Shown here: positions 1-5,087 of the stretch, piece by piece
Layout of the letters: each line of letters begins with the position of its first letter
Position numbering within the stretch: the stretch's first letter is position 1
NCBI GenBank assembly: GCA_029256005.1
Contig: JAQSYS010000163.1
Location: 1 to 5,087 of the forward strand
Reading direction: 5' to 3'
Source of the DNA: Sedimentibacter sp.
GTDB taxonomy: Bacteria > Bacillota > Clostridia > Tissierellales > Sedimentibacteraceae
Length of the DNA: 5,087 nt
The notes under the pieces: model-generated
Told to the model about the DNA's origin: nothing
The model's database searches: none
What the model saw: only the letters and a program-made list of their open reading frames with translations
Position numbers and translations under genes: made by a program

Positions 1-1122
1 AAGATGGAAGAACAGATTCAAAGATATAGAATATGGGGTGAAATGCGTGACAGTGACAAAATGTATAAAAGAGCTAAGGAACTGGAAAAAAGACTAGAAA
101 AGATAGATAAAATAAATAAACCCCTATTGGATAAGAAGACTGCAAATTTCAAAATCAATTCCATTGAAAGAACGGGAAGAGAAGTTATAAGGGTAAATAA
201 TTTAAAAAAGTCATTCGGTTCAATTGAACTCTTCAATGATATAAACTTTACTTTGTTTTTTAATGACAGTATGTGCATACTTGGTGAAAACGGAACCGGT
301 AAATCCACAATATTAAAAATCATTTTAAATGAAATGCCCTCTGATTCCGGAGAAGTTAAAATTGGTTCGAATGTTAAAATCGGTTATCTTCCTCAGGAAG
401 TGAGTTTTGATAGGGAAGATATTTCAGTAGTTGATTACTTTTCTTATTACTATGGAATTTCTCTGGGTGAAGCAAGAAAAGAGTTGGCTAAAATTTTATT
501 TGCAGGGGATGATGTTTATAAACATATAAGCACATTGTCGGGAGGAGAAAAATCAAGACTTAAGCTTGGTATGCTTATTTATGAAGAGGTTAATACTCTC
601 ATACTTGATGAACCTACAAATCACTTAGATATTGAATCTAGAGAGGTTTTGGAGGAAAGCCTTATTAATTACGAAGGAACATTGCTTTTTGTTTCTCATG
701 ACAGATATTTTGTTGATAAAATTGCCACTTGTATAGGTGAAATAGAAAACAAACAGTTTAAAATGTATGAATTTGATTATGAAGGGTATAAGCAAGAAAA
801 GCAAAGAGTTTTTGAAAGCCAATTACCATATGAAGAAAACAAGGAAAAGTCAGTTTCTAAAAATAAGGAAGTATTTATTAAGCAAAAAGAAGAACAAAGA
901 GCTAAGGAAAAGGCCAGTAGAGATTTAGAAAAGCTTGAAAATAGTATTTTAGAAACAGAAAGTAAAATAATAGAGTTGGAAAAAATATTAAATACAAATT
1001 CTAATGAATGGGATATAACTGAATATAATAGTAAATATAATGAATATGTTCAGTTGAAAGAATGTATTGATAATATGTATAAGAAATTGGATATGTTAAC
1101 GGAAGGGGTAAGTGATGATTAA
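1..1122 (+). CDS. ABC-F family ATPase, C-terminal part (5' end outside window)
   Basis: ABC-F proteins are soluble twin-ATPase proteins that bind the ribosomal E site and rescue stalled ribosomes or protect them from antibiotics; they are not transporters. The frame is open from base 1, and what remains is the interdomain linker, the second ATPase domain and a C-terminal coiled coil, so the first ATPase domain lies upstream. Numbering from the Met at base 4: basic helical linker about 1-45; Walker A GENGTGKST 94-102; signature LSGGE 178-182; Walker B with DEPTNHLD, Glu203 being the catalytic Glu; H-loop SHDR with His232. The nucleotide site looks intact. Residues about 285-370 are Lys/Glu-rich and predicted coiled coil, like the C-terminal extension of YdiF/YkpA-type members, which the linker also resembles. 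A housekeeping translation factor is more likely than a resistance protein, but the missing half prevents firm subfamily assignment. Its stop overlaps the CDF start. Confidence 0.93.
   Translation, partial: KMEEQIQRYRIWGEMRDSDKMYKRAKELEKRLEKIDKINKPLLDKKTANFKINSIERTGREVIRVNNLKKSFGSIELFNDINFTLFFNDSMCILGENGTGKSTILKIILNEMPSDSGEVKIGSNVKIGYLPQEVSFDREDISVVDYFSYYYGISLGEARKELAKILFAGDDVYKHISTLSGGEKSRLKLGMLIYEEVNTLILDEPTNHLDIESREVLEESLINYEGTLLFVSHDRYFVDKIATCIGEIENKQFKMYEFDYEGYKQEKQRVFESQLPYEENKEKSVSKNKEVFIKQKEEQRAKEKASRDLEKLENSILETESKIIELEKILNTNSNEWDITEYNSKYNEYVQLKECIDNMYKKLDMLTEGVSDD
1101..1108 (+). promoter_or_regulatory. Ribosome binding site of the CDF gene, inside the ABC-F gene end
   Basis: The purine run GGAAGGGG lies 6 nt before the ATG at 1115 but only 3 nt before the alternative GTG at 1112. 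The spacing favours the ATG. The site sits within the last codons of the ABC-F gene, as expected for translationally coupled genes. Confidence 0.6.
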
Positions 1123-2308
1123 TTTTATAATTAAATTGTTTATAAAAGATTATGAAAATGTAAGTGACCCTGGTGTAAGAGAAAGCTACGGAACAACCTC
1201 AAGTATTGTAGGAATAATAGTAAATGTTCTGCTTAGTTTAAGCAAAATAGTAATAGGTACAATATTTAATAGCATTGCTGTAATGGCAGATGGTGTAAAT
1301 AATTTATCCGATGCCGGTTCATCAGTAATTACATTAGTGGGTTTTAAAATTTCAGGAAAACCAGCTGATGAGGGGCACCCGTTCGGACATGCAAGAATTG
1401 AATATTTGACCGGTCTTATTTTGGGTGTAGCAATATTGTTGGTTGGAGTAGAATTGATTAAATCATCATTTAATAAAATAATGAATCCTGAAGTTACAAC
1501 ATATTCTTCAGCAATGATTATTGTGCTTGTTATTTCAATTATAATGAAGTTTTGGATTAGCTATTTTTATAAGAAGATTGCTGATAAAATTTCATCAGCT
1601 ACTATAAAGGCTGCCTCCACAGATTCGAGGAATGACGTAATATCTACTTCTGTTGTACTTTTATCCGTAATAATTTCAAAAATCACAGGCATAGAAATAG
1701 ATGGCTATATGGGTGTGTTAGTAGCAGTATTTATTCTATATTCTGGAGTGGACATATTAAGAGATATATTAAATCCTATATTGGGAGAAATGCCTGCTTC
1801 TGATTTTATTGAAAAGATAGAAAAGAAAATTTTATCTTATGAAGGTATAATCAATATTCATGACCTTGTAGTTCACAATTATGGGCCAAACAGATACTTT
1901 GCAACTGTTCATGCAGAAGTTGATGCAAAAGAAGACATATTGAAATCTCATGATATGATTGATAATATAGAGAGAGACTTTGCCAGAGACTTAGATATTA
2001 ATCTTGTAATACACCTAGACCCTATTATTACAAGTGATAATGAGATAAACCAGCTTCGATGTATAACTGGAAAAATTGTTAAATCAATAGATGATAAACT
2101 TTCCATGCATGATTTTAGAGTAGTTAGAGGTGAAACGCATACAAATTTAATATTTGACGTAGTTATCCCTGTCGGGTATGAAATAAAATCAAGCGAACTC
2201 ATCGAACAGATTGAAAAAGCAGTCAAAGAAGAAAATGAAAACTATTACGCAGTTGTAACTATAGATAAAAATTATGTATCTACATATATGAATGATCCTA
2301 AATTTTAA
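1115..2308 (+). CDS. Cation diffusion facilitator transporter, probable Mn2+ exporter
   Basis: CDF proteins are inner-membrane dimers that export divalent metals in exchange for protons. The 397-residue protein has six hydrophobic segments (about 29-51, 53-77, 95-116, 133-152, 165-189, 197-216). In TM2, the stretch after Met-Ala-Asp-Gly gives N62xxxD66; in TM5, D170xxxD174. This Asn-Asp/Asp-Asp set is that of pneumococcal MntE, whereas zinc exporters usually have His in TM5; manganese is therefore inferred. HPFGH (88-92) after TM2 is family-typical. A cytoplasmic ferredoxin-like dimer domain covers about 220-302. A further ~95 residues repeat its pattern (see finding), making the protein about 100 residues longer than the usual ~300. 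The start is the ATG at 1115, chosen by ribosome-binding-site spacing; a GTG one codon earlier is possible. It overlaps the ABC-F stop by 8 nt, so the two are probably one operon. Confidence 0.92.
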   Translation: MINFIIKLFIKDYENVSDPGVRESYGTTSSIVGIIVNVLLSLSKIVIGTIFNSIAVMADGVNNLSDAGSSVITLVGFKISGKPADEGHPFGHARIEYLTGLILGVAILLVGVELIKSSFNKIMNPEVTTYSSAMIIVLVISIIMKFWISYFYKKIADKISSATIKAASTDSRNDVISTSVVLLSVIISKITGIEIDGYMGVLVAVFILYSGVDILRDILNPILGEMPASDFIEKIEKKILSYEGIINIHDLVVHNYGPNRYFATVHAEVDAKEDILKSHDMIDNIERDFARDLDINLVIHLDPIITSDNEINQLRCITGKIVKSIDDKLSMHDFRVVRGETHTNLIFDVVIPVGYEIKSSELIEQIEKAVKEENENYYAVVTIDKNYVSTYMNDPKF

Positions 2309-2335
2309 AGCTAATGAGAAATCGGCTTTTTATTT
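2307..2335 (+). terminator. Weak candidate terminator after the CDF gene
   Basis: AAAGC at 2307-2311 can pair with GCTTT at 2325-2329, plus one T-G wobble pair, across a long loop, and a T-rich run (2327-2335) follows. The stem starts within the stop codon. It is short and GC-poor, so termination may be inefficient, and some read-through to the thioesterase gene is possible. Confidence 0.4.
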
Positions 2336-2371
2336 CTGAACATATCTTGAAATTAAAAAGAATGTAGAAAC

Positions 2372-2396
2372 AAATAATTTGAAGTTCAAAATATTT
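2372..2396. promoter_or_regulatory. 25-bp near-perfect palindrome, possible operator
   Basis: Twelve-base arms at 2372-2383 and 2385-2396 are reverse complements with one mismatch around a central G; the core is TTTGAA-G-TTCAAA. A one-base centre makes it a poor RNA hairpin but a good site for a dimeric DNA-binding protein. It ends 3 bp before the candidate -35 box of the thioesterase gene. The core resembles the FabT operator (TTTGA and TCAAA half-sites); that link is inference. Confidence 0.4.
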
Positions 2397-2399
2397 CTA

Positions 2400-2428
2400 T
2401 TGTGTTTTAATTATGAATCTGTTAAAAT
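2400..2428 (+). promoter_or_regulatory. Candidate promoter of the thioesterase gene
   Basis: An extended -10 element, TGT followed by TAAAAT (2423-2428), lies 17 bp after a poor -35 box TTGTGT (2400-2405). The predicted transcript start near 2435 would give a leader of about 28 nt before the ATG at 2463. The -35 matches consensus at only three positions, which would suit an activated promoter or one that relies on the extended -10. Confidence 0.45.
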
Positions 2429-2452
2429 TTACTTAATAATCAAAAATGTATT

Positions 2453-2458
2453 GGAGGG
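2453..2458 (+). promoter_or_regulatory. Ribosome binding site fixing the thioesterase start
   Basis: GGAGGG lies 4 nt before the ATG at 2463 (a short but workable spacing). It selects this ATG over the in-frame TTG at 2379, which has no comparable site and would prepend 28 residues unlike the family. Confidence 0.8.
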
Positions 2459-2462
2459 TTTT

Positions 2463-2897
2463 ATGATAACAAATAAAATTCGTGTTGGCTTGACTACAAC
2501 ATATGCAAAAGAAATAACTCCTGCAGATTCGTATATAACGAAATCAGTGCAAATAGAAAATTTGATGTCTACACCTTCATTGTTGGCAACTGTTATAGAA
2601 ATATCATGGAATATGCTGAAAAAATTTATACCATCTGACTATATAACGGTGGTAACAAATTTTCAATCTAACCATTTGCATCCAACAATGGTTGGAGAAA
2701 AGGTTATATTTAAAATGACCGTTAATAGTGTTGAAAACAACAGAGTATGCATGTCCTTTTCAGCTTATGATTGCAAAGGTGAATTCTGTAACGGAATTTT
2801 AGAAAAAGCAATTGTTAAAAATGAAAAGCTGTTAGAAGATGCATGTAGCAGAGTAAATGTACACAGAGATTGGCTGACATATAAAATGGACGCGTAA
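2463..2897 (+). CDS. FlK-like hotdog-fold acyl-CoA thioesterase
   Basis: A 144-residue soluble protein that resembles fluoroacetyl-CoA thioesterase FlK and its broad, mostly uncharacterised bacterial family, which hydrolyse short acyl-CoA thioesters. Visible landmarks: an STPSLL segment with Thr37, the following helix with Glu46, and HLHPTMVGEKV with His71 seven residues before Gly78, as in FlK (His76). These match the FlK triad Thr42-Glu50-His76, except that Thr-to-Glu spacing is nine here against eight in FlK. Residues 80-118 give the beta strands of the hotdog sheet, including a SFSAYD strand comparable to FlK's VSAHD. There is no signal peptide or membrane segment. The physiological substrate cannot be told from sequence, and fluoroacetate resistance should not be assumed. 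The gene stands alone between terminators and is convergent with fba; its last codons form one arm of the terminator hairpin. Confidence 0.8.
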   Translation: MITNKIRVGLTTTYAKEITPADSYITKSVQIENLMSTPSLLATVIEISWNMLKKFIPSDYITVVTNFQSNHLHPTMVGEKVIFKMTVNSVENNRVCMSFSAYDCKGEFCNGILEKAIVKNEKLLEDACSRVNVHRDWLTYKMDA

Positions 2898-2909
2898 GCG
2901 TCCATTTTT
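2883..2909. terminator. Bidirectional intrinsic terminator between thioesterase gene and fba
   Basis: A perfect 11-bp stem (2883-2893 with 2898-2908) encloses a four-base loop GTAA. T-runs lie on both strands: five T at 2905-2909 on plus, and TTTT at the end of the stem on minus. It terminates the plus-strand thioesterase transcript and lies 11 nt past the fba stop on the minus strand. The thioesterase TAA (2895-2897) is inside the loop and its final four sense codons overlap the left arm. Confidence 0.9.
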
Positions 2910-2919
2910 CATTCGTAAA

Positions 2920-3849
2920 TTATCTTTTACCGCTGCATCCTAGAACGTTTCTCATTTTGTGAGCAACCATATCTTTTATTGCAGTTCTTGCTGGACCTAA
3001 GTATTTTCTTGGATCAAATTCACTTGGATTTTCAATAAGTATTTGTCTGATGCATGCAGTCATTGCAAGTCTTAAGTCAGTATCTATGTTAATTTTGCAA
3101 ACTCCCATTTGAGATGCTCTTCTTAGCATTTCTTCAGGTACGCCAGCTGCTCCAGGTATTTGACCGCCGAATTTATTGCATAAATCAACAAATTCTTTCG
3201 GAACAGATGAAGAGCCGTGAAGTACAATTGGGAAATTAGGCAGAAGCTTTTCGATTTTTTCTAGCCTTTCAAAGTCAAGACTTGGATCACCCTTGAACTT
3301 ATAAGCTCCATGGCTTGTTCCTATTGCTATAGCTAAAGAATCCACACCAGTTCTTGCAACAAATTCCGCAGCTTCCTCAGGGTCTGTGTATGTAGCGTCC
3401 TTAGCACTAACCTTTACTGCATCTTCTACTCCTGCTAATTTTCCTAGCTCGGCTTCAACTACAACACCTTTACTGTGAGCATATTCAACTACCTTTTTAG
3501 TAAGTTCTATGTTTTCTTCAAAAGGATATTTTGAACCGTCAATCATGACAGAAGTAAAACCATCATCAACACATTGCTTGCAAATTTCAAAATCTTCGCC
3601 ATGATCTAAATGAAGACAAATATCTAAGCCTGAATCCTCTATAGCAGCTTCAACAAGCTTTCTTAAATAAATTGGATTGGCATATTTTCTTGCCCCTGCA
3701 GATACCTGAAGTATAAGAGGTGCATTTTCTTGTTTAGCGGCATCAACTATACCCTGGATTATTTCCATGTTATTTACGTTGAAAGCACCTACAGCATAGT
3801 GACCATCATATGCCTTTTTGAACATTTCTTTTGATGTAACGAGAGACAT
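2920..3849 (-). CDS. fba: Class II (zinc) fructose-bisphosphate aldolase
   Basis: Cytoplasmic glycolytic and gluconeogenic enzyme that reversibly cleaves fructose 1,6-bisphosphate to dihydroxyacetone phosphate and glyceraldehyde 3-phosphate. The 309-residue length fits the class IIB Fba group. Visible residues: HLDHG 80-84 with catalytic Asp82 and zinc ligand His83; EAELG 132-136 with Glu134; GTSHG 177-181 with zinc ligand His180; HGSSS 211-215 with zinc ligand His211; and NIDTDLR 254-260, the phosphate- and substrate-binding stretch. YTDPEEA 154-160 and the loop GGQIPGAAGVPEE are also typical of this group. Related tagatose-bisphosphate aldolases (GatY/KbaY) share the motifs, but the overall sequence and the lack of tagatose or galactitol genes nearby favour Fba. 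The start ATG at 3849 is preceded by AGGAGGAG (3855-3862). The gene is monocistronic, divergent from groES and convergent with the thioesterase gene. Confidence 0.97.
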   Translation of the reverse strand: MSLVTSKEMFKKAYDGHYAVGAFNVNNMEIIQGIVDAAKQENAPLILQVSAGARKYANPIYLRKLVEAAIEDSGLDICLHLDHGEDFEICKQCVDDGFTSVMIDGSKYPFEENIELTKKVVEYAHSKGVVVEAELGKLAGVEDAVKVSAKDATYTDPEEAAEFVARTGVDSLAIAIGTSHGAYKFKGDPSLDFERLEKIEKLLPNFPIVLHGSSSVPKEFVDLCNKFGGQIPGAAGVPEEMLRRASQMGVCKINIDTDLRLAMTACIRQILIENPSEFDPRKYLGPARTAIKDMVAHKMRNVLGCSGKR

Positions 3850-3885
3850 TTAAACTCCTCCTAATTTATAATAAATAGAATTATG

Positions 3886-3913
3886 TTATACTATATAATT
3901 AAATTATACTATA
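3886..3913. repeat. Direct repeat of TTATACTATA, 18-bp period
   Basis: The same ten bases occur at 3886-3895 and 3904-3913. On the minus strand each copy reads TATAGTATAA, a -10-like sequence, so the repeat overlaps the fba promoter candidates. It may be two overlapping -10 regions or a chance product of AT-rich sequence. Confidence 0.5.
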
Positions 3914-3918
3914 CTCAA
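3890..3918 (-). promoter_or_regulatory. Candidate promoter of fba
   Basis: On the minus strand, TTGAGT (3913-3918) and TATAGT (3890-3895) are 17 bp apart, and a start near 3884 would give a leader of about 35 nt. An alternative is TTGATG (3929-3934) with TATAAT (3903-3908), but its 20-bp spacer is too long. The region is so AT-rich that the choice is uncertain. Confidence 0.45.
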
Positions 3919-4083
3919 ATATAAAAAACATCAAGAATTTTGTTATATTTATTTAATTGTTAAATTTCTACGTAAATATGCTGTTTTTGAAAGAAATAAT
4001 GAGCAATTAAAAGTATTTTAAAGCAATAACGATAATAATCGAAATAATTTGAAAAAATAGGGCATAAGTCGGTAGAACGGCAC

Positions 4084-4112
4084 TTGAAAACAAATCTTGT
4101 TATGGGTATTAT
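4084..4112 (+). promoter_or_regulatory. Sigma-A type promoter of groES-groEL
   Basis: TTGAAA (4084-4089) and TATTAT (4107-4112) are exactly 17 bp apart, each one base from the vegetative consensus. The predicted start near 4119 puts the CIRCE element at the very beginning of the transcript, the standard arrangement for HrcA-controlled groE operons. Confidence 0.8.
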
Positions 4113-4126
4113 ATTAATTGTAAGTG

Positions 4127-4153
4127 TTAGCACTCTAAGACGATGAGTGCTAA
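4127..4153. promoter_or_regulatory. CIRCE operator (HrcA binding site)
   Basis: TTAGCACTC (4127-4135), a 9-bp spacer, and GAGTGCTAA (4145-4153) match the CIRCE consensus perfectly, and the palindrome extends one further G-C pair (4126/4154). HrcA bound here represses groESL at normal temperature and is released when GroEL is occupied by unfolded proteins. The hrcA gene is not in the window. In RNA the element forms a hairpin in the 5' leader. Confidence 0.97.
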
Positions 4154-4201
4154 CAACAACCTTGATATTAATTTCATTAAATAAAATAGGAGGAATAAAA
4201 C

Positions 4202-4483
4202 ATGACAGTAAAACCATTAGGCGAAAGAGTAGTAATTAAAATGGTGGAAGCAGAAGAAAAAACTAAAAGTGGCATTGTATTACCAGGCACTGCTAAAGAA
4301 AAGCCTCAAGTAGCAGAAGTTCTTGCAGTTGGAGCCGGAATAACTTCTGATGAAAAGAAAAAAGATGAAATAAAAGTTGGTGACAAAGTGATTTTCTCTA
4401 AATTTGCAGGAACAGAAGTTAAGGTTGATGGAGATGAATTAATCATAATCAAATTAGCTGATGTTTTAGCAGTTATTGAATAA
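4202..4483 (+). CDS. groES: GroES co-chaperonin (Cpn10)
   Basis: Cytoplasmic heptameric lid that caps GroEL and encloses the folding chamber. The 93-residue protein is full length. It begins MTVKPLGERVV; the mobile loop spans about 16-33 and contains the Ile-Val-Leu tripeptide (25-27) that docks on the GroEL apical domain; KPQVAEVLAVG (34-44) and VGDKVIF (59-65) are core strands. KFAGTEVK has Phe where Tyr is common, a conservative change. The start ATG is preceded by AGGAGG (4188-4193) at 8-nt spacing. It is first in the operon, 23 nt ahead of groEL, under the CIRCE-bearing promoter. Confidence 0.98.
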   Translation: MTVKPLGERVVIKMVEAEEKTKSGIVLPGTAKEKPQVAEVLAVGAGITSDEKKKDEIKVGDKVIFSKFAGTEVKVDGDELIIIKLADVLAVIE

Positions 4484-4506
4484 AAAATAAAAGAGAGGTA
4501 AATAAA

Positions 4507-5087
4507 ATGGCAAAAATAATAAAGTTTGACGAAGATGCACGCCGCGCAATGGAAAGAGGCGTTAATGCACTTGCAGATACAGTAAAAGTAACATTAGGAC
4601 CTAAAGGAAGAAATGTTGTATTACAAAAATCATTCGGTTCACCGGTTATAACAAACGACGGTGTTACTATAGCTAGAGAAATAGAATTATCAGATCCTTA
4701 TGAAAATATGGGAGCTCAATTAGTTAAAGAAGTTGCTACTAAAACAAATGATGTAGCAGGAGACGGAACTACTACAGCAACATTGTTAGCTCAAGCTATA
4801 ATCAGAGAAGGTTTAAAGAACGTAGCTGCTGGAGCTAATCCTATGATACTTAAAAAGGGTATTCAAGCTGCTGTTGCAGCTTCAGTAGAAGAATTGAAAA
4901 AGTATTCAAAGAAAGTTGAAACTTCAGAAGAAATAGCTCAAATAGCTTCAGTTTCAGCTGGTGATGAAGAAATAGGAAGATTAATAGCTGATGCTATGGA
5001 TAAAGTCGGAAAAGACGGCGTCATAACTGTAGAAGAATCTAAGACTATGGGAACAGAGCTTACTGTAGTTGAAGGTATGCAGTTTGA
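4507..5087 (+). CDS. groEL: GroEL chaperonin (Cpn60), N-terminal 193 codons, cut by window end
   Basis: GroEL forms the double-ring ATP-driven folding chamber. The frame opens at the ATG at 4507, 8 nt after AGAGG (4494-4498), and stays open to the window edge; the full protein would be about 540 residues. The part present covers the equatorial domain (about 1-132), the intermediate segment and the start of the apical domain. TLGPKGRNV (29-37) and the phosphate-binding GDGTTT (85-90) are intact; Asp86 corresponds to E. coli Asp87 and Asp51 to Asp52, both needed for ATP use. No deviation from a normal housekeeping GroEL is visible. It is co-transcribed with groES. Confidence 0.98.
   Translation, partial: MAKIIKFDEDARRAMERGVNALADTVKVTLGPKGRNVVLQKSFGSPVITNDGVTIAREIELSDPYENMGAQLVKEVATKTNDVAGDGTTTATLLAQAIIREGLKNVAAGANPMILKKGIQAAVAASVEELKKYSKKVETSEEIAQIASVSAGDEEIGRLIADAMDKVGKDGVITVEESKTMGTELTVVEGMQF

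Larger units (their letters stand above)
3850..4201. other. Divergent control region between fba and groES (352 bp)
   Basis: This gene-free stretch holds the fba leader and candidate promoters (3850-3934, minus), an AT-rich middle (about 3935-4059) in which I see only small inverted repeats (3951-3965 and 4030-4041) and no credible gene, a GC-richer patch (4060-4083), and then the groESL promoter, CIRCE and ribosome binding site. Stop codons are dense in all frames apart from a chance minus-strand frame that overlaps the groES start. Confidence 0.8.

Noticed and set aside
4..6. ATG at base 4 as the true start of the ABC-F gene
   Set aside because: The reading frame is already open at base 1, no ribosome binding site can be seen, and the protein begins in the middle of the interdomain linker, so the gene starts before the window.
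18..323. Minus-strand open frame within the ABC-F gene
   Set aside because: Antisense to a well-supported conserved coding region, with no domain and no ribosome binding site of note.
1112..1114. GTG start for the CDF gene
   Set aside because: Only 3 nt from the purine run; the ATG three bases later has better spacing. The difference is one residue.
1948..2226. Minus-strand open frame within the CDF gene
   Set aside because: Shadow of the CDF cytoplasmic domain coding sequence; its composition is explained by the sense gene.
2379..2462. Upstream in-frame TTG that would extend the thioesterase by 28 residues
   Set aside because: It has no ribosome binding site, overlaps the palindrome and promoter candidate, and adds residues unlike the family; GGAGGG before the ATG at 2463 settles the start.
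3978..4010. Ten-codon plus-strand frame in the fba-groES gap
   Set aside because: No ribosome binding site, no promoter and too short to support.
4030..4041. Small hairpin with CGAT/ATCG arms
   Set aside because: Four-base arms are expected by chance and nothing nearby gives it a role.
4126..4154. Inverted repeat read as a terminator
   Set aside because: It matches CIRCE exactly, sits just after the groESL transcript start, and has no T-run following.
3960..4217. Minus-strand 85-codon frame across the fba-groES control region
   Set aside because: It would start inside groES and run through the CIRCE element and promoter; no recognisable domain, so chance.
1..5087. Novel multi-gene defence or mobile system
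   Set aside because: All coding space is taken by recognisable housekeeping families with standard signals; no transposase, integrase, nuclease, toxin, repeat array or attachment site is visible.

Overview
The window is AT-rich bacterial chromosome from a low-GC Gram-positive organism, most likely an anaerobic Firmicute (Clostridia or Tissierellia). The evidence is strong GGAGG-type ribosome binding sites, a perfect CIRCE operator in front of groES-groEL, a class II fructose-bisphosphate aldolase and a YdiF/YkpA-like ABC-F protein. The genus is a guess from protein flavour only.

Layout. (1) Bases 1-2308, plus strand: the 3' part of an ABC-F ATPase gene overlaps by 8 nt a cation diffusion facilitator (CDF) gene. 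The CDF carries the Asn-Asp/Asp-Asp membrane metal site typical of manganese exporters and an unusual doubled C-terminal cytoplasmic domain. A weak terminator follows. (2) Bases 2309-2909: a single-gene unit for a small FlK-like hotdog thioesterase. It has an extended -10 promoter candidate and, just upstream, a 25-bp near-perfect palindrome that resembles a FabT-type operator. It ends in a perfect 11-bp hairpin whose tetraloop contains the stop codon. (3) Bases 2920-3849, minus strand: fba, convergent with the thioesterase gene and sharing that hairpin as a bidirectional terminator. (4) Bases 3850-4201: an AT-rich divergent control region with candidate fba promoters (around a 10-bp direct repeat) on one side and the groESL promoter plus CIRCE on the other. 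(5) Bases 4202-5087: groES and the first 193 codons of groEL, cut by the window end.

The genes form four transcription units with no evident common pathway: ribosome-associated ATPase plus metal export, acyl-thioester hydrolysis, glycolysis, and HrcA-controlled protein folding. I see no transposon, phage, CRISPR, complete tRNA or rRNA gene, and no sign of a new multi-gene system. The points most worth a second look are the palindrome before the thioesterase gene, the tandem regulatory domains of the CDF protein, and the stop-codon-in-loop terminator.
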